Below, piece after piece: positions 20,465-29,094 of a stretch of DNA of 64,000 bases. A program made the translations under genes and the position numbers. The first letter of the stretch is position 1. Each line of letters starts with the position of its first letter. Under the pieces are notes generated by a model. That model had not been told where the DNA came from and searched no databases. It worked only from the letters and a program-made list of their open reading frames with translations. Source of the stretch: an uncultured Paracoccaceae bacterium (GTDB lineage: Bacteria > Pseudomonadota > Alphaproteobacteria > Rhodobacterales > Rhodobacteraceae); assembly GCA_937916485.1 (NCBI GenBank), contig CALFSV010000065.1, forward strand, positions 1 to 64,000, written 5' to 3'.

Positions 20465-21202
20465 ATGGATCGCCTTGTCTACGACCGCATGGACGCATTG
20501 GAAGAAGCGCATTGGTGGTTTGCCGCCCGCCGCGACATCATTGCCAAGATCATCGGACGACTGGCTAAGCTGCCGGCCCGGCCCTGTATCCTTGAGGCGG
20601 GCTGTGGTACCGGTGGAAACCTTGCTCTGCTGTCCTCTTTCGGTGAGGTCGACGCGTTCGAATATGACACCGAGGCTGCTTCCCGGGCAGAACGCAAATC
20701 GGGGCTAAGCGTGCCCTTCGGCGCATTGCCCGACCAGATCCCCCATGGCGACACGAGCTACGACCTGATCGGTCTGTTCGACGTGCTGGAACATGTCGAG
20801 GATCATGTCGGTACCCTCCGGGCGCTAGGCGGTCGACTTGGCCCCAACGGCCGGGTCATCGTTACGGTTCCTGCCCTGCCATGGCTTTGGTCCAAGCATG
20901 ATGAACGCCACCACCATTTCCGCCGCTATACCCGCCGTTCCTTGCGCAAGGCGGCAGCGGAGGCAGGGTTGCAGGTTGATCGTTCTTTCTATTTCAACTT
21001 CTTCCTCTTGCCCGTCGCGATGGGCCTACGGGCAGCCAAGGCCGCGTTGGGCAAGGATGCCCCGGATGATACAATGCCATCCTCAAGGTTGAACCGGGCA
21101 CTTTACAACGTGTTCTCCTCCGAACGGCACCTTATTGGCAGGGTCAGCCTGCCGGTTGGCCTGTCGGTCTGCGCGGTTCTTAAGCGGGGCGACGCAAGCT
21201 GA
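20465..21202 (+). CDS. Class I SAM-dependent methyltransferase
   Basis: 245-residue methyltransferase. SAM motif I is ILEAGCGTGGNLALL, the acidic end of strand 2 is VDAFEYD, and motif II/post-I is YDLIGLFDVLEHVEDH. A His-rich segment (SKHDERHHHFRRYTRRSL) follows, common to a group of methyltransferases found beside GT2/GtrA genes. ATG 20465 is preferred to the upstream in-frame start because of AGAGGA just before it and because it begins 1 base after the GT2 stop. It may methylate the lipid-linked sugar or a glycan end. Confidence 0.85.
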   Translation: MDRLVYDRMDALEEAHWWFAARRDIIAKIIGRLAKLPARPCILEAGCGTGGNLALLSSFGEVDAFEYDTEAASRAERKSGLSVPFGALPDQIPHGDTSYDLIGLFDVLEHVEDHVGTLRALGGRLGPNGRVIVTVPALPWLWSKHDERHHHFRRYTRRSLRKAAAEAGLQVDRSFYFNFFLLPVAMGLRAAKAALGKDAPDDTMPSSRLNRALYNVFSSERHLIGRVSLPVGLSVCAVLKRGDAS

Positions 21203-21591
21203 TGTTGCGGCAGATCGCACGGTTCGCCGGGGTCGGTCTGGTGGCCACGCTTTGCCACGTTTGCCTGGCCAGTCTGCTGGCCGGGGTCTGGGCTCTACCG
21301 CCGCAGATAGCCAATCTTGCAGGTTTTTTCGCCGCATTCGGACTTAGCTACCTTGGCCACGCCAAGGTGACGTTTAAGGTGCGCGGCGGGCATGGCACCC
21401 ATCTTCCCCGCTTTCTGGCCGTTGCGGCCCTCGGGCTGACGCTAAGCAGCGGGATTACATGGCTGATCAGCGATCAGGGCGGTCATCCGGTCTGGTTGGC
21501 AATGATTGCCGTGGGCCTCGCCGTGCCCAGCCTGACCTATGTCCTGTCGCGCCTTTGGGCCTTTGCCCCTGTTCAAGGCAGGACCATCTGA
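21202..21591 (+). CDS. GtrA-family membrane protein (putative lipid-linked sugar flippase)
   Basis: 129-residue protein with four predicted transmembrane helices and the GtrA pattern: FAGVGLVATLCHVCLASLL at the start, NLAGFFAAFGLSYLGHAKVTF in the middle and SRLWAF at the end. GtrA proteins are proposed to flip undecaprenyl-phosphate-sugar across the inner membrane, working with a GtrB synthase, which is encoded two genes upstream. The start overlaps the methyltransferase stop by one base (TGATG). Confidence 0.88.
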   Translation: MLRQIARFAGVGLVATLCHVCLASLLAGVWALPPQIANLAGFFAAFGLSYLGHAKVTFKVRGGHGTHLPRFLAVAALGLTLSSGITWLISDQGGHPVWLAMIAVGLAVPSLTYVLSRLWAFAPVQGRTI

Positions 21592-21601
21592 CAGGGGCTG
21601 T

Positions 21602-22687
21602 CTAAAGCAGGTGCCCGGACTTTGCCGCCTTGGTAGCAAGGTAATGGTGGTTGTGCCTGTTCTCACCCACTTTCAGCGGAACACGCTCGGTCACAGTCAC
21701 GCCGCAAGCCTCCATCCGGGCCACCTTGGCCGGGTTATTGGTCATCAGGCGGACGCTGGAAAAACCCATGCGCTTGAGGATTTCGGCCCCGATCCGAAAG
21801 TCGCGCTCATCATCTTCAAAGCCGAGGCGATGATTGGCCTCAACCGTATCAAAGCCTTGATCTTGAAGGGAATACGCTCGCATCTTGTTGGCAAGCCCGA
21901 TGCCCCGGCCTTCTTGGTTAAGGTACAACAGAACGCCCGCACCCTCGGACCCCATCTGTGCCAGCGCCCCGCGCAATTGCGGTCCGCAGTCGCATTTGAG
22001 TGAGCCAAGAAGATCGCCGGTAAAGCAGGCCGAATGCAGCCGGGACAGGACCGGCTTGTCGCGGTCGGGCATGCCAATTTCGACAGCATAATGTTCTTCA
22101 GCGCCGTCGTCGGGACGAAAGATGTGCAGCCGTCCGGCCTCGGATACGTCAAGCGGCAACCGGGCCGAGATCACGGGGGATAGGGCAGCAAGGCTAGTAT
22201 CGACCGCCGCGCTGGCGGGCAGGCTGGTCAGGTCGTGGGTAAGGGCAAAAGCCCCGGCATCGGGAACAGACAGGACAAGCGCTGCCGGCAAGAGGCGGGC
22301 GGCCTTGGTCAGTGCGATGGCGGCCCGGTGCAGATCGGACCCGCCATCCCGCAATGTCCGCAGTGGGCCCTTCATCGGGCTGCGCAGATCGTCGGCGGGG
22401 TCGGCCACGCTTCGGACCCAGGCAAGGCCGGCGTCCGACGGTAGGGCCACGCGTGCCAGATCGCCGTCATAAGCGCGAGCGCGCAGGGTTTCTGCACGCC
22501 ATGAAGTAATCGCCAGAACCGGCTCTCCTCCCAGCGCCTTGAGTGAGGCAAGCCGCGCGGCATCCACGGTTTCGGCCGCGATGACAACAGCCCCTTCGGA
22601 CCCGGCGAACAAGACGACAGGCACACCCATTCGAAGGTCCGCACGCGCGCGAGCCCGACGTTCTGTCATATCCGGGGCAAAACTCAT
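21602..22687 (-). CDS. ribA: GTP cyclohydrolase II RibA
   Basis: 361-residue enzyme of riboflavin synthesis that converts GTP to 2,5-diamino-6-ribosylamino-pyrimidinone phosphate. The zinc site is HSACFTGDLLGSLKCDCGPQL, and the GTP-binding/catalytic segment is LYLNQEGRGIGLANKMRAY. RLMTNNPAKV follows near the C-terminus. The first ~160 residues resemble a degenerate dihydroxybutanone-phosphate-synthase domain, a layout usual in Rhodobacterales. The gene faces the gtrA-like gene with only 10 bases between stops. Confidence 0.93.
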   Translation of the reverse strand: MSFAPDMTERRARARADLRMGVPVVLFAGSEGAVVIAAETVDAARLASLKALGGEPVLAITSWRAETLRARAYDGDLARVALPSDAGLAWVRSVADPADDLRSPMKGPLRTLRDGGSDLHRAAIALTKAARLLPAALVLSVPDAGAFALTHDLTSLPASAAVDTSLAALSPVISARLPLDVSEAGRLHIFRPDDGAEEHYAVEIGMPDRDKPVLSRLHSACFTGDLLGSLKCDCGPQLRGALAQMGSEGAGVLLYLNQEGRGIGLANKMRAYSLQDQGFDTVEANHRLGFEDDERDFRIGAEILKRMGFSSVRLMTNNPAKVARMEACGVTVTERVPLKVGENRHNHHYLATKAAKSGHLL

Positions 22688-22844
22688 GCCGATCTGATCC
22701 CTTTTCCATCAAGGACCTAGTCCAAAATGGCCGAAAATGAAACATTTGGCGCCAATGCCACACGACGGCGTGAACTTTATGCAGCAGAACTTGCCGGACT
22801 GGTACCTGCCACACATCTCTACCGTAAAGGAAGTGGAGGCTGTC

Positions 22845-23531
22845 ATGGGACAACTCAAGAAAATTCTACTCGTTGATGACGACGAAGACCTGCGCGAAGC
22901 TCTGAGTGAGCAACTCGTGATGACTGAAGACTTCGACGTATTCGAAGCCGCAGATGGTGCGGATGCCATGGTCAAGGCCAAGGCCGGTCTTTACGATCTT
23001 GTCATTCTTGACGTCGGCCTGCCCGACACGGATGGGCGCGAACTGTGCCGGGTGATGCGCAAGCAAGGTGTCAAATGTCCGATTCTGATGCTGACCGGCC
23101 ATGACAGCGACAGTGACACGATCCTGGGCCTTGATGCCGGGGCCAACGACTATGTCACCAAGCCGTTCCGTTTTCCGGTACTGTTGGCCCGTATTCGGGC
23201 CCAGTTGCGGACCCATGAACAGTCCGAGGACGCCATCTTTCAGCTTGGACCCTACACCTTCAAGCCAGCGCAAAAGATGCTGATCACCGAGGATGACAAG
23301 AAGGTACGGCTAACTGAAAAAGAAACGAATATCCTGAAGTTTCTCTACAGGGCGTCCGAGGGGATCGTTCCGCGGGACGTCCTGCTGCACGAGGTCTGGG
23401 GCTACAACGCCGGTGTGACCACTCACACATTGGAAACCCACATCTACAGATTGCGTCAAAAGATCGAGCCAGATCCCTCCAATGCCCGTCTGTTGGTGAC
23501 AGAATCAGGTGGGTATCGATTGGTCGCGTGA
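22845..23531 (+). CDS. OmpR/PhoB-family response regulator
   Basis: 228-residue two-component regulator. The receiver domain shows the acidic pair in ILLVDDDEDLRE, the phospho-accepting Asp56 in VILDVGLPD, and the conserved Thr and Lys in MLTGHDSD and DYVTKPF. The C-terminal half is a winged helix (LTEKETNILKFLYRA ... VWGYNAGVTTHTLETHIYRLRQKIE). ATG 22845 is chosen for GTGGAGG 6 bases upstream; the longer frame lacks one. It is not CtrA, by the receiver sequence. No sensor kinase gene is adjacent, so it is an orphan in this window. Confidence 0.92.
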   Translation: MGQLKKILLVDDDEDLREALSEQLVMTEDFDVFEAADGADAMVKAKAGLYDLVILDVGLPDTDGRELCRVMRKQGVKCPILMLTGHDSDSDTILGLDAGANDYVTKPFRFPVLLARIRAQLRTHEQSEDAIFQLGPYTFKPAQKMLITEDDKKVRLTEKETNILKFLYRASEGIVPRDVLLHEVWGYNAGVTTHTLETHIYRLRQKIEPDPSNARLLVTESGGYRLVA

Positions 23532-23699
23532 CCGTGGTTCGGACTAATTGGCATGCGTCGCATTGAGGCCACAGCAGCAGGATAATTGTTTTTGCGGTGT
23601 TCAAAGTTTTCGCAAACGCCTTATTATGAACTTACCGGCGTATCACCTTGCGCACCGTAGGACACGTTCCGCGGCGAAGGTTCATATTAGGCTTCGTTG

Positions 23700-23791
23700 G
23701 TTTCCTTAGAATCCCCCGGTGGCGGGGTTATGCCACCACCTCCCTGTTGGACTTGCCCGGGTCATCCTGTTGGATGAACCCGGGTTTTTTT
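23700..23791 (+). ncRNA. Possible small RNA ending in an intrinsic terminator
   Basis: Hairpin GGTGGC/GCCACC, then an unpaired C-rich linker (CCACCTCCC) that could pair with Shine-Dalgarno-like GGGAGGUGG sequences, then a 12-bp terminator stem and seven U residues. The layout resembles anti-Shine-Dalgarno sRNAs of Rhodobacteraceae (CCUCCUCCC type), but the exact motif differs. It could simply be the 3' end of the response-regulator mRNA. No promoter is evident and the 5' end given is a guess. Confidence 0.35.
23756..23791 (+). terminator. Strong rho-independent terminator
   Basis: CCCGGGTCATCC (23756-23767) pairs with GGATGAACCCGGG (23772-23784) with one bulged A and a TGTT loop, followed by seven T (23785-23791). 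It ends the response-regulator transcript or the possible sRNA. Confidence 0.9.
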
Positions 23792-23928
23792 GTCCACCAT
23801 CCGTATAGGCGCTGAAGCCAAGTCCTGGCTTGCTCTCAATATTGACCTTCGCCGCAAAAACCGGGTTGACCAAACTATACTTAATTGTCTGAAATGATCC
23901 CACATAGTTGTATTTCAGGAAATTTTTC

Positions 23929-24255
23929 ATGACGAGATTTTTCAGACTTGCTCCGGCACTTGCCGCGGCGTTTCTTACCGCCGCACCTGTGGCTGCCCAG
24001 TCAACCGAGACTATCCGCATCCGGAACCAGTCTGGCATGACCCTTTACACGCTTTATGCATCTCCCACGTCGAACAATAGCTGGGAGAATGATCTTTTGG
24101 GGTCGCGGGTCCTGAACAACGGAAGCTCGGTCGATTTCACATTCAGAAACGTGCGAAACTGTAATTACGATTTCCGTTTCGAATTCACGACAGGCCAGGT
24201 CGTGACCAGAGTCGTCAACATCTGCTCGGTCGGAACCTATACCCTGAACCGCTAG
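23929..24255 (+). CDS. Small secreted protein of unknown function
   Basis: 108 residues. MTRFFRLAPALAAAFLTAAPVAAQ is a clear signal peptide, so the mature protein is about 84 residues. It begins with a strand motif (ETIRIRNQSGMTLYTLYASP), has SWENDLLGSRVLNNGSSVDF and ends with two Cys residues (RNCNYDFRF and VNICSVGTY) that probably form one disulfide. The ATG at 23929 is chosen for TCAGGA 8 bases upstream. Proteins with the pattern SxxxWxxDxLG-xxLxxGxS are common in Rhodobacterales, but I know no function. The DNA is AT-richer than its neighbours. Confidence 0.8.
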   Translation: MTRFFRLAPALAAAFLTAAPVAAQSTETIRIRNQSGMTLYTLYASPTSNNSWENDLLGSRVLNNGSSVDFTFRNVRNCNYDFRFEFTTGQVVTRVVNICSVGTYTLNR

Positions 24256-24377
24256 AAAAATGCGCCGTATTCGTGATCGGGTGCGGTGCTCTGGCGGCAG
24301 GTCGGTCGGCGGTGGTTATCGAGGCCAGGACAGGCTATCGAGGCATTCTGCAATCGCCCCCGCACAGGAACCTGCCG

Positions 24378-25166
24378 ATGTCGTTCACTCTTGCCACCTG
24401 GAACATCAACTCTGTGCGCCTGCGCGCCGGTCTGGTTGCGCGCCTCCTGACTGATGAGTCGCCCGATGTGCTGTGCCTGCAAGAGTGCAAAAGCCCAGTC
24501 GACAAAATCCCCATCGAAGTATTTGAGGCCCTTGGCTACAGCCACATGGTTGCCCGCGGTCAGAAGGGCTACAACGGGGTAGCAATCCTCTCCAAGCGCC
24601 CGATCGCCGAAGCGGCGGCCCACGACTTTGCCGACCTTGGCCACGCCCGCCATGTGGCGGGACAGTTGGAGAATGGTGTGATCATCCACAATTTCTATGT
24701 CCCAGCCGGTGGCGATGTTCCTGATCGTTCCGTCAACGAGAAATTCGGCCAGAAACTCGATTACCTGACCCAGATGCGCGATCACTTTCGGGCAGAGGCT
24801 CCGGCCCGGTCGGTTCTTGTCGGGGACCTGAACATTGCCCCGCGCGAGGATGACGTCTGGGATCACAAGAAACTGCTCAAGATCGTGAGCCACACCCCGA
24901 TCGAGGTAGAGCATCTGGCCGAGGTGCAGGACGCGGGAGCATGGGTCGATGTGACCCGGCAGGATATCCCCGAGGGGCCATTGTTCAGCTGGTGGTCCTA
25001 CCGGGCCGCCGATTGGGACACCGCTGACAAGGGCCGGCGGCTTGATCATGTCTGGGCAACTTCCGACATTGCGGCGGCGGGACATGGCAGTAAGGTCGTC
25101 CGGGCCGCGCGTGGCTGGGAACAACCCAGCGATCACGCCCCGGTTTTCGCGACCTTCGATCTTTGA
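24378..25166 (+). CDS. xthA: Exodeoxyribonuclease III (AP endonuclease)
   Basis: 262-residue Mg-dependent nuclease of base-excision repair. Family motifs in order: LATWNINSVRLR (metal-binding Asn), VLCLQECKS (catalytic Glu), YNGVAILSKRP, VLVGDLNIAPREDDVWD (Asp/Asn), RLDHVWATSDI and the final PSDHAPVFATF (Asp-His). ATG 24378 is chosen because AGGAA lies upstream and it begins directly with the fold (MSFTLATWN); the upstream frame is not family sequence. A perfect 26-bp family-A palindrome follows the stop. Confidence 0.95.
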   Translation: MSFTLATWNINSVRLRAGLVARLLTDESPDVLCLQECKSPVDKIPIEVFEALGYSHMVARGQKGYNGVAILSKRPIAEAAAHDFADLGHARHVAGQLENGVIIHNFYVPAGGDVPDRSVNEKFGQKLDYLTQMRDHFRAEAPARSVLVGDLNIAPREDDVWDHKKLLKIVSHTPIEVEHLAEVQDAGAWVDVTRQDIPEGPLFSWWSYRAADWDTADKGRRLDHVWATSDIAAAGHGSKVVRAARGWEQPSDHAPVFATFDL

Positions 25167-25167
25167 C

Positions 25168-25193
25168 GTAAGGTGGGTCATGACCCACCTTAC
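25168..25193. repeat. Palindromic repeat, family A (perfect 26-bp copy)
   Basis: The left arm GTAAGGTGGGTCA is exactly complementary to the right arm TGACCCACCTTAC, one base after the xthA stop. The arms match the copy between serC and serA and those after the second FAD-GcvT oxidase. Lying between convergent genes, it may also act as a bidirectional terminator (TTAC-TTTG follows), but its recurrence shows that it is a repeat family. Confidence 0.9.
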
Positions 25194-25205
25194 TTTGCCG
25201 GCGGC

Positions 25206-25847
25206 CTATAGCGCCCTGATCGCCTCGGCCACGGCGTGACCCAAGACCTTGTGGGCCGGCGGATCATAGTGGATCCCGTCCACTGGGCTGACCGCAATGT
25301 GCTGACCCGCATCCAGAAATCCGCAGCTCCTGGCCTGTGCCAGATCGGCATAAAGCGCCGGTAACTCAAGCGAAGTTGCCCGCGCCCCATAGAACTCACC
25401 GGCAATTGGACCCTGTTCCAGAACAGGGGGCGGGCAGATGACAAGAACTTTGAACCCTCCGTGCCGGGTCTGCATTTCGTCGCCCAGGGCAATGTCCAGC
25501 AGGCTGGCAATACCCGCGGTGACCATGGCGGGCGTCGCTCCGAACCTGGTCTTTACGTCGTTGGTGCCCAACATCACCGTCATGGCGTCGATGGGGCCGT
25601 GGCTGCACAACGCGATCCGAAGGCCGGGTTGCCCGTTCATATGCGCGCCCATGATGGGGTCGTCGAATTGTGCAGTCCGACCGGGAAGCCCTTCTTCGAT
25701 GATCGTCCAGTCGGGGGCAAGGGCGGCCGCCGCGATGCACGGCCAGCGCGTCCGGTCATCGAAGCGCTCGTAGGCTCTGTCCCTTTCGATGATCGGGGGG
25801 CTTCCGTGAGTATTGCTGTCTCCAAAGCAAAGCAGGGTCTTGGTCAT
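25206..25847 (-). CDS. SGNH/GDSL-family hydrolase
   Basis: 213-residue esterase-type hydrolase with no signal peptide. Block I is LLCFGDSNTHG with Ser11 as nucleophile, the block with Gly/Asn is VMLGTNDVKTRFG, and block V is DGIHYDPPAHKVLG with the Asp-x-x-His pair. The GDSN variant and GTNDVK are typical of the arylesterase/TesA-like lipolytic group. ATG 25847 is chosen for GAAGGAG upstream; the longer frame would run into the promoter of the thioredoxin gene. Substrate unknown (acyl or acetyl ester). Confidence 0.87.
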   Translation of the reverse strand: MTKTLLCFGDSNTHGSPPIIERDRAYERFDDRTRWPCIAAAALAPDWTIIEEGLPGRTAQFDDPIMGAHMNGQPGLRIALCSHGPIDAMTVMLGTNDVKTRFGATPAMVTAGIASLLDIALGDEMQTRHGGFKVLVICPPPVLEQGPIAGEFYGARATSLELPALYADLAQARSCGFLDAGQHIAVSPVDGIHYDPPAHKVLGHAVAEAIRAL

Positions 25848-26015
25848 CGGGCGGCGCTCCTTCGGCGACGGGTGTTCCGATGACAAGCCTAGACGGTCCT
25901 GATCTCGGTGCAATCCCTTGCTAACGACGGCGCGTTCGACCAAACGGGCAGATGACCCTTGGCGCTGGGCCCAAGGAAGCACATATAAGTCGAAACGCGA
26001 TTAAGGAGACGGATC

Positions 26016-26924
26016 ATGCTCGGGCTCGGAGATACCCCCACCGCCGCGACCACCGATATCATCGATGGCTCAGACGCCAGCTTTATGGCCGATGTGGTGG
26101 AAGCATCCAAAACAGTACCGGTGATCGTGGATTTCTGGGCCACTTGGTGCGGCCCGTGCAAGACGCTTGGACCGGCTCTTGAGGCTGCGGTGACCAAGGC
26201 CAAGGGCAAGGTCAAGCTGGTCAAGATCGATGTCGACCAGAACCAGGCCTATGCCTCACAGCTGAAGGTTCAGTCGATCCCGACGGTCTACGCCTTCTGG
26301 CAGGGGCAACCGGTGGATGGCTTCCAGGGGGGCCTGCCGCCCAGCCAGGTTGATGAGTTCGTCAACAAGATGGTCGCCCTGGCGGGGGGCGAGGATGAAG
26401 GTCTGGCCGAGGCTGTCGCCGCCGCCGAGGCGATGTTAGAAGAGGGCGATGTGACTGGTGCGGTCGAAACCTTTGCCGCAGTCCTGTCGGAAGAGCCTGA
26501 TAATGCCCCTGCCTATGGTGGGCTGGTCCGCGCCCACATCACCTTGGGCGAGCTTGATCAGGCCGAGGCCATCTTGAACGGTGCGCCCGCCGAAATCGCG
26601 ACCGCACCTGAACTTGAAACCGCTCACGCTTTGCTGGAACTGGCACGTCAGGCTGCGAATGCTGGACCTGTGGCGGACCTCAGGGCATTGGTTGAGGCCA
26701 ATCCTGACGATCTTGCAGCCCGCTTCGATCTGGCGACGGCATTGCATGCAAGCGGCGAGGTTGAGGCCGCGGTGGATGAGCTGCTGACCATCTTCCGCAA
26801 GGACCGCGAGTGGAATGAAGGGGCCGCCAAGACCCAATTGTTCAAGATTTTTGACGCTTTGTCGGCAAAGGATCCGATTGCCCTGAATGGTCGGCGAAAA
26901 CTCTCGTCCCTAATATTTGCCTGA
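26016..26924 (+). CDS. cnoX: Thioredoxin-TPR protein (CnoX/YbbN-like chaperedoxin)
   Basis: 302 residues. A thioredoxin domain occupies about residues 14-118 with the active site WCGPC (C45, C48) and the cis-Pro in QSIPTVYAFW. It is followed by tetratricopeptide-like helices (DEGLAEAVAAAEAMLEEGDV through AVDELLTIFRKDREWNEGAAK). This layout is that of YbbN/CnoX, which holds stress-damaged proteins for GroEL/DnaK. Unlike E. coli CnoX (SxxC) the alphaproteobacterial form keeps both cysteines and may be redox active. It heads a three-gene run with the Lon-domain and Trm112 proteins. Confidence 0.88.
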   Translation: MLGLGDTPTAATTDIIDGSDASFMADVVEASKTVPVIVDFWATWCGPCKTLGPALEAAVTKAKGKVKLVKIDVDQNQAYASQLKVQSIPTVYAFWQGQPVDGFQGGLPPSQVDEFVNKMVALAGGEDEGLAEAVAAAEAMLEEGDVTGAVETFAAVLSEEPDNAPAYGGLVRAHITLGELDQAEAILNGAPAEIATAPELETAHALLELARQAANAGPVADLRALVEANPDDLAARFDLATALHASGEVEAAVDELLTIFRKDREWNEGAAKTQLFKIFDALSAKDPIALNGRRKLSSLIFA

Positions 26925-26951
26925 GGCAAGGAGTGGGCTAGGTCCCCGAAC

Positions 26952-27593
26952 ATGACAAAATCCATCGACCTTCCCGATATCGTTCCGGTCTTTCCCTTGC
27001 CCGGGGCGCTGCTCCTGCCGCGCTCTCGTTTGCCATTGCACCTGTTCGAGCCGCGCTATCTGCAAATGCTTGAAGACGTGATGAAGACTTCGCATCGCTT
27101 GATCGGTATGATCCAGCCCTATGATGCACCCGGCCAGAACGGAAAACTGCACAGCATCGGCTGCTCGGGCAGGTTGACTGCGTTTTCGGAAACTGAGGAT
27201 GGCCGCTATATGATCACCCTCTCTGGCATGTCCCGTTTTCGCATCGTCAAAGAGGTTGAAGGGTTCACCCCCTACCGCCGTTGCGAGGTGGCCTGGAATG
27301 GGTTTGACCGTGATCTTGGTCCGACTGAAACTGACGATCAGTTCGACCGGGCTGAATTCCTGAACCTCCTGGGCCGCTTCTTTGACGACCGGGGCCTGTC
27401 CACCGATTGGGAATCCCTTCAGGAGGCCGAGGACGAATTGCTGATCAATTCCCTCTCAATGCTTTGCCCCTTCGACCCCGAGGACAAGCAGGCTTTGCTT
27501 GAGGCGCCGTCCCTGTCGACCCGGCGCGAGACCCTGGTAACGCTGATCGAATATGCCCTGCGTGGCGGCACAAATGACGAGTTCATGCAATGA
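26952..27593 (+). CDS. LON substrate-binding (N-terminal) domain protein
   Basis: 213-residue stand-alone Lon N-domain (PUA-like fold) without ATPase or protease parts. The typical opening is [32 protein letters not shown], and the family turns [20 protein letters not shown] and [11 protein letters not shown] follow. Such proteins are widespread in alphaproteobacteria; function is not established, with roles in protein quality control inferred from the Lon domain and from the neighbouring chaperedoxin. Its stop overlaps the Trm112 start (ATGA). Confidence 0.9.
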   Translation: MTKSIDLPDIVPVFPLPGALLLPRSRLPLHLFEPRYLQMLEDVMKTSHRLIGMIQPYDAPGQNGKLHSIGCSGRLTAFSETEDGRYMITLSGMSRFRIVKEVEGFTPYRRCEVAWNGFDRDLGPTETDDQFDRAEFLNLLGRFFDDRGLSTDWESLQEAEDELLINSLSMLCPFDPEDKQALLEAPSLSTRRETLVTLIEYALRGGTNDEFMQ

Positions 27594-27772
27594 GTGATGA
27601 AAGCCGGTTCGATCCCCGCATGGTCGAAGCGCTGGTATGCCCGCAGACCCACGGCCTTCTCACCTACGATGCTGAACGGCAAGAGCTTGTCAGTAAGGGT
27701 GCGGGCCTGGCCTATCCGATCCGGGGCGGCATCCCAGTGATGCTGGCTGACGAGGCGCGGCAACTCGACTAG
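27590..27772 (+). CDS. Trm112-family protein
   Basis: 60-residue small protein of the Trm112/YcaR family: [21 protein letters not shown], then a strand pair ending [19 protein letters not shown]. Only one of the usual zinc cysteines is retained (VCPQTHG), as in many proteobacterial members. Eukaryotic Trm112 activates methyltransferases; the bacterial role is not settled. It overlaps the Lon-domain gene by four bases. Confidence 0.9.
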   Translation: MSDESRFDPRMVEALVCPQTHGLLTYDAERQELVSKGAGLAYPIRGGIPVMLADEARQLD

Positions 27773-27779
27773 TCGGGTT

Positions 27780-28997
27780 TTAGCCCTTCATCAGGCTGGG
27801 CAAGTCCCCAGTCAGGCCTGCAGCCTCCCGGATGAATTTCCGTCGCACGGCGGGCATGGCATTCACCGCTCCCATACCAAAGTCTCGCAGTCCGCGCAGG
27901 ACAGGGTTGTCATTCGAGAACACCCTGTTGAAGACGTCCGTCGCCAGCGCCAGGCTTGCCGTGTCAAATCGCCGCCATTGCTGATAACGCGCGAGTGCTG
28001 CTGCGCCACCGGGGTCTTCGCCCCGCTTCCGCGCTGCCGCTAGAACGTCGGCGAGGGCGGCGACATCGCGCAGCCCCGCATTCAGCCCTTGCCCGGCGAT
28101 CGGATGGACCCCATGCGCGGCATCCCCGATCAAAGCGACCCTTTGCCCGACAAAACTGTCTGCAAGCGTCAGCCCCAGCGGGTAGGTGTAGCGCCGTCCC
28201 GTCAGGGTGATCTGGCCCAGAAAACTGCCAAAGGCCGGGCGCAGCGCGTCAAGAAAGCCTGCGTCATCAAGGTCCATGATCTCGGCCGCGCGCTCCTTGT
28301 CCTCGCTCCAGACAATGGCGCTGCGGTTTTCGGTTAGCGGCAGGATGGCAAGGGGGCCGGACGGCATGAAGAACTGGTGGGCAATGCCGCCATGTGGCTT
28401 TTCATGGCTTACTGCACAGACGATTGCCGTCTGGTCATAGCCCCAGCCCATCCACCCGATGCCTGCCCGCGCTGCCGTCCCGCTTGACCGACCATCGGCC
28501 CCAACCAGAAGTGACCCGGTCAGCACCCTGCCAGAGCGAAGCGTGACCTGAACACCCCTTGCGTCTGTCGACTGCGCAACAACCTCTTCACCGGCCAGAT
28601 GGGTGATGCCATCTGTTGCGTCCATCGCGCCGAGCAGGGCAAGCCGCAGGTGCCGATCCTCGACCATATGGCCCATTGGCCCTTCTTCGATCTCGGCATG
28701 ATCAAAGTGCAGCATCCAGGGACTTGGCCCTTCGCCAGCTCTGCCGTCTGTTACCTTGATTTCAAGCATTGGCTGGGCATGGGGGGCGAGGTCGTCCCAA
28801 AGCCCCAACGCTGTCAGCATCCGTCGCGAGGCAAGCGCAAGGGCGTAGGCCCGGCCGTCAAAGTCCGGATCGGCGCGTGTGTCGCGCGGCAGGGCGTCGA
28901 TCACGGTCACGGTAAACCCGGACCGGGCCAGAGCAAGGGCCAGCACCGGCCCGTTCAGCCCGCCGCCGACAATCAGTATGTCACTGTCATTCATCAT
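27780..28997 (-). CDS. UbiH/UbiF/VisC-type FAD-dependent ubiquinone hydroxylase
   Basis: About 405-residue flavoprotein monooxygenase of ubiquinone ring hydroxylation. The N-terminal dinucleotide motif is ILIVGGGLNGPVLALAL, the middle DG motif is LLVGADGRSSGTA, and the GD motif is VALIGDAAHGVHPIAGQGLNAGL. Two consecutive ATGs (28997, 28994) are possible starts, neither with a good ribosome-binding site; an upstream in-frame ATG at 29033 preceded by AGGG is an alternative. It may be UbiL- or UbiH-like in alphaproteobacterial terms; the position hydroxylated cannot be read here. Confidence 0.88.
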   Translation of the reverse strand: MMNDSDILIVGGGLNGPVLALALARSGFTVTVIDALPRDTRADPDFDGRAYALALASRRMLTALGLWDDLAPHAQPMLEIKVTDGRAGEGPSPWMLHFDHAEIEEGPMGHMVEDRHLRLALLGAMDATDGITHLAGEEVVAQSTDARGVQVTLRSGRVLTGSLLVGADGRSSGTAARAGIGWMGWGYDQTAIVCAVSHEKPHGGIAHQFFMPSGPLAILPLTENRSAIVWSEDKERAAEIMDLDDAGFLDALRPAFGSFLGQITLTGRRYTYPLGLTLADSFVGQRVALIGDAAHGVHPIAGQGLNAGLRDVAALADVLAAARKRGEDPGGAAALARYQQWRRFDTASLALATDVFNRVFSNDNPVLRGLRDFGMGAVNAMPAVRRKFIREAAGLTGDLPSLMKG

Positions 28998-29094
28998 GTG
29001 CGGGACTATGGCTCGTTGCTCTCGATTGTCCATGCAGGGATTGTCCCTGCGACGGCAGGCCGCTACCAATTCGGCACACATCGGAGGGCGAAGA

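Larger units (their letters stand above)
23532..23928. other. 397-bp intergenic region with structured RNA-like 3' half
   Basis: No convincing coding frame. The left part (23532-23700) shows nothing that I can name. The right part contains a GGTGGC/GCCACC hairpin (23718-23723 with 23732-23737), a C-rich single-stranded stretch CCACCTCCC, then a strong terminator (23756-23791). The last 130 bases are AT-richer and carry the ribosome-binding site of the next gene (AGGA at 23917-23920). Confidence 0.6.
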
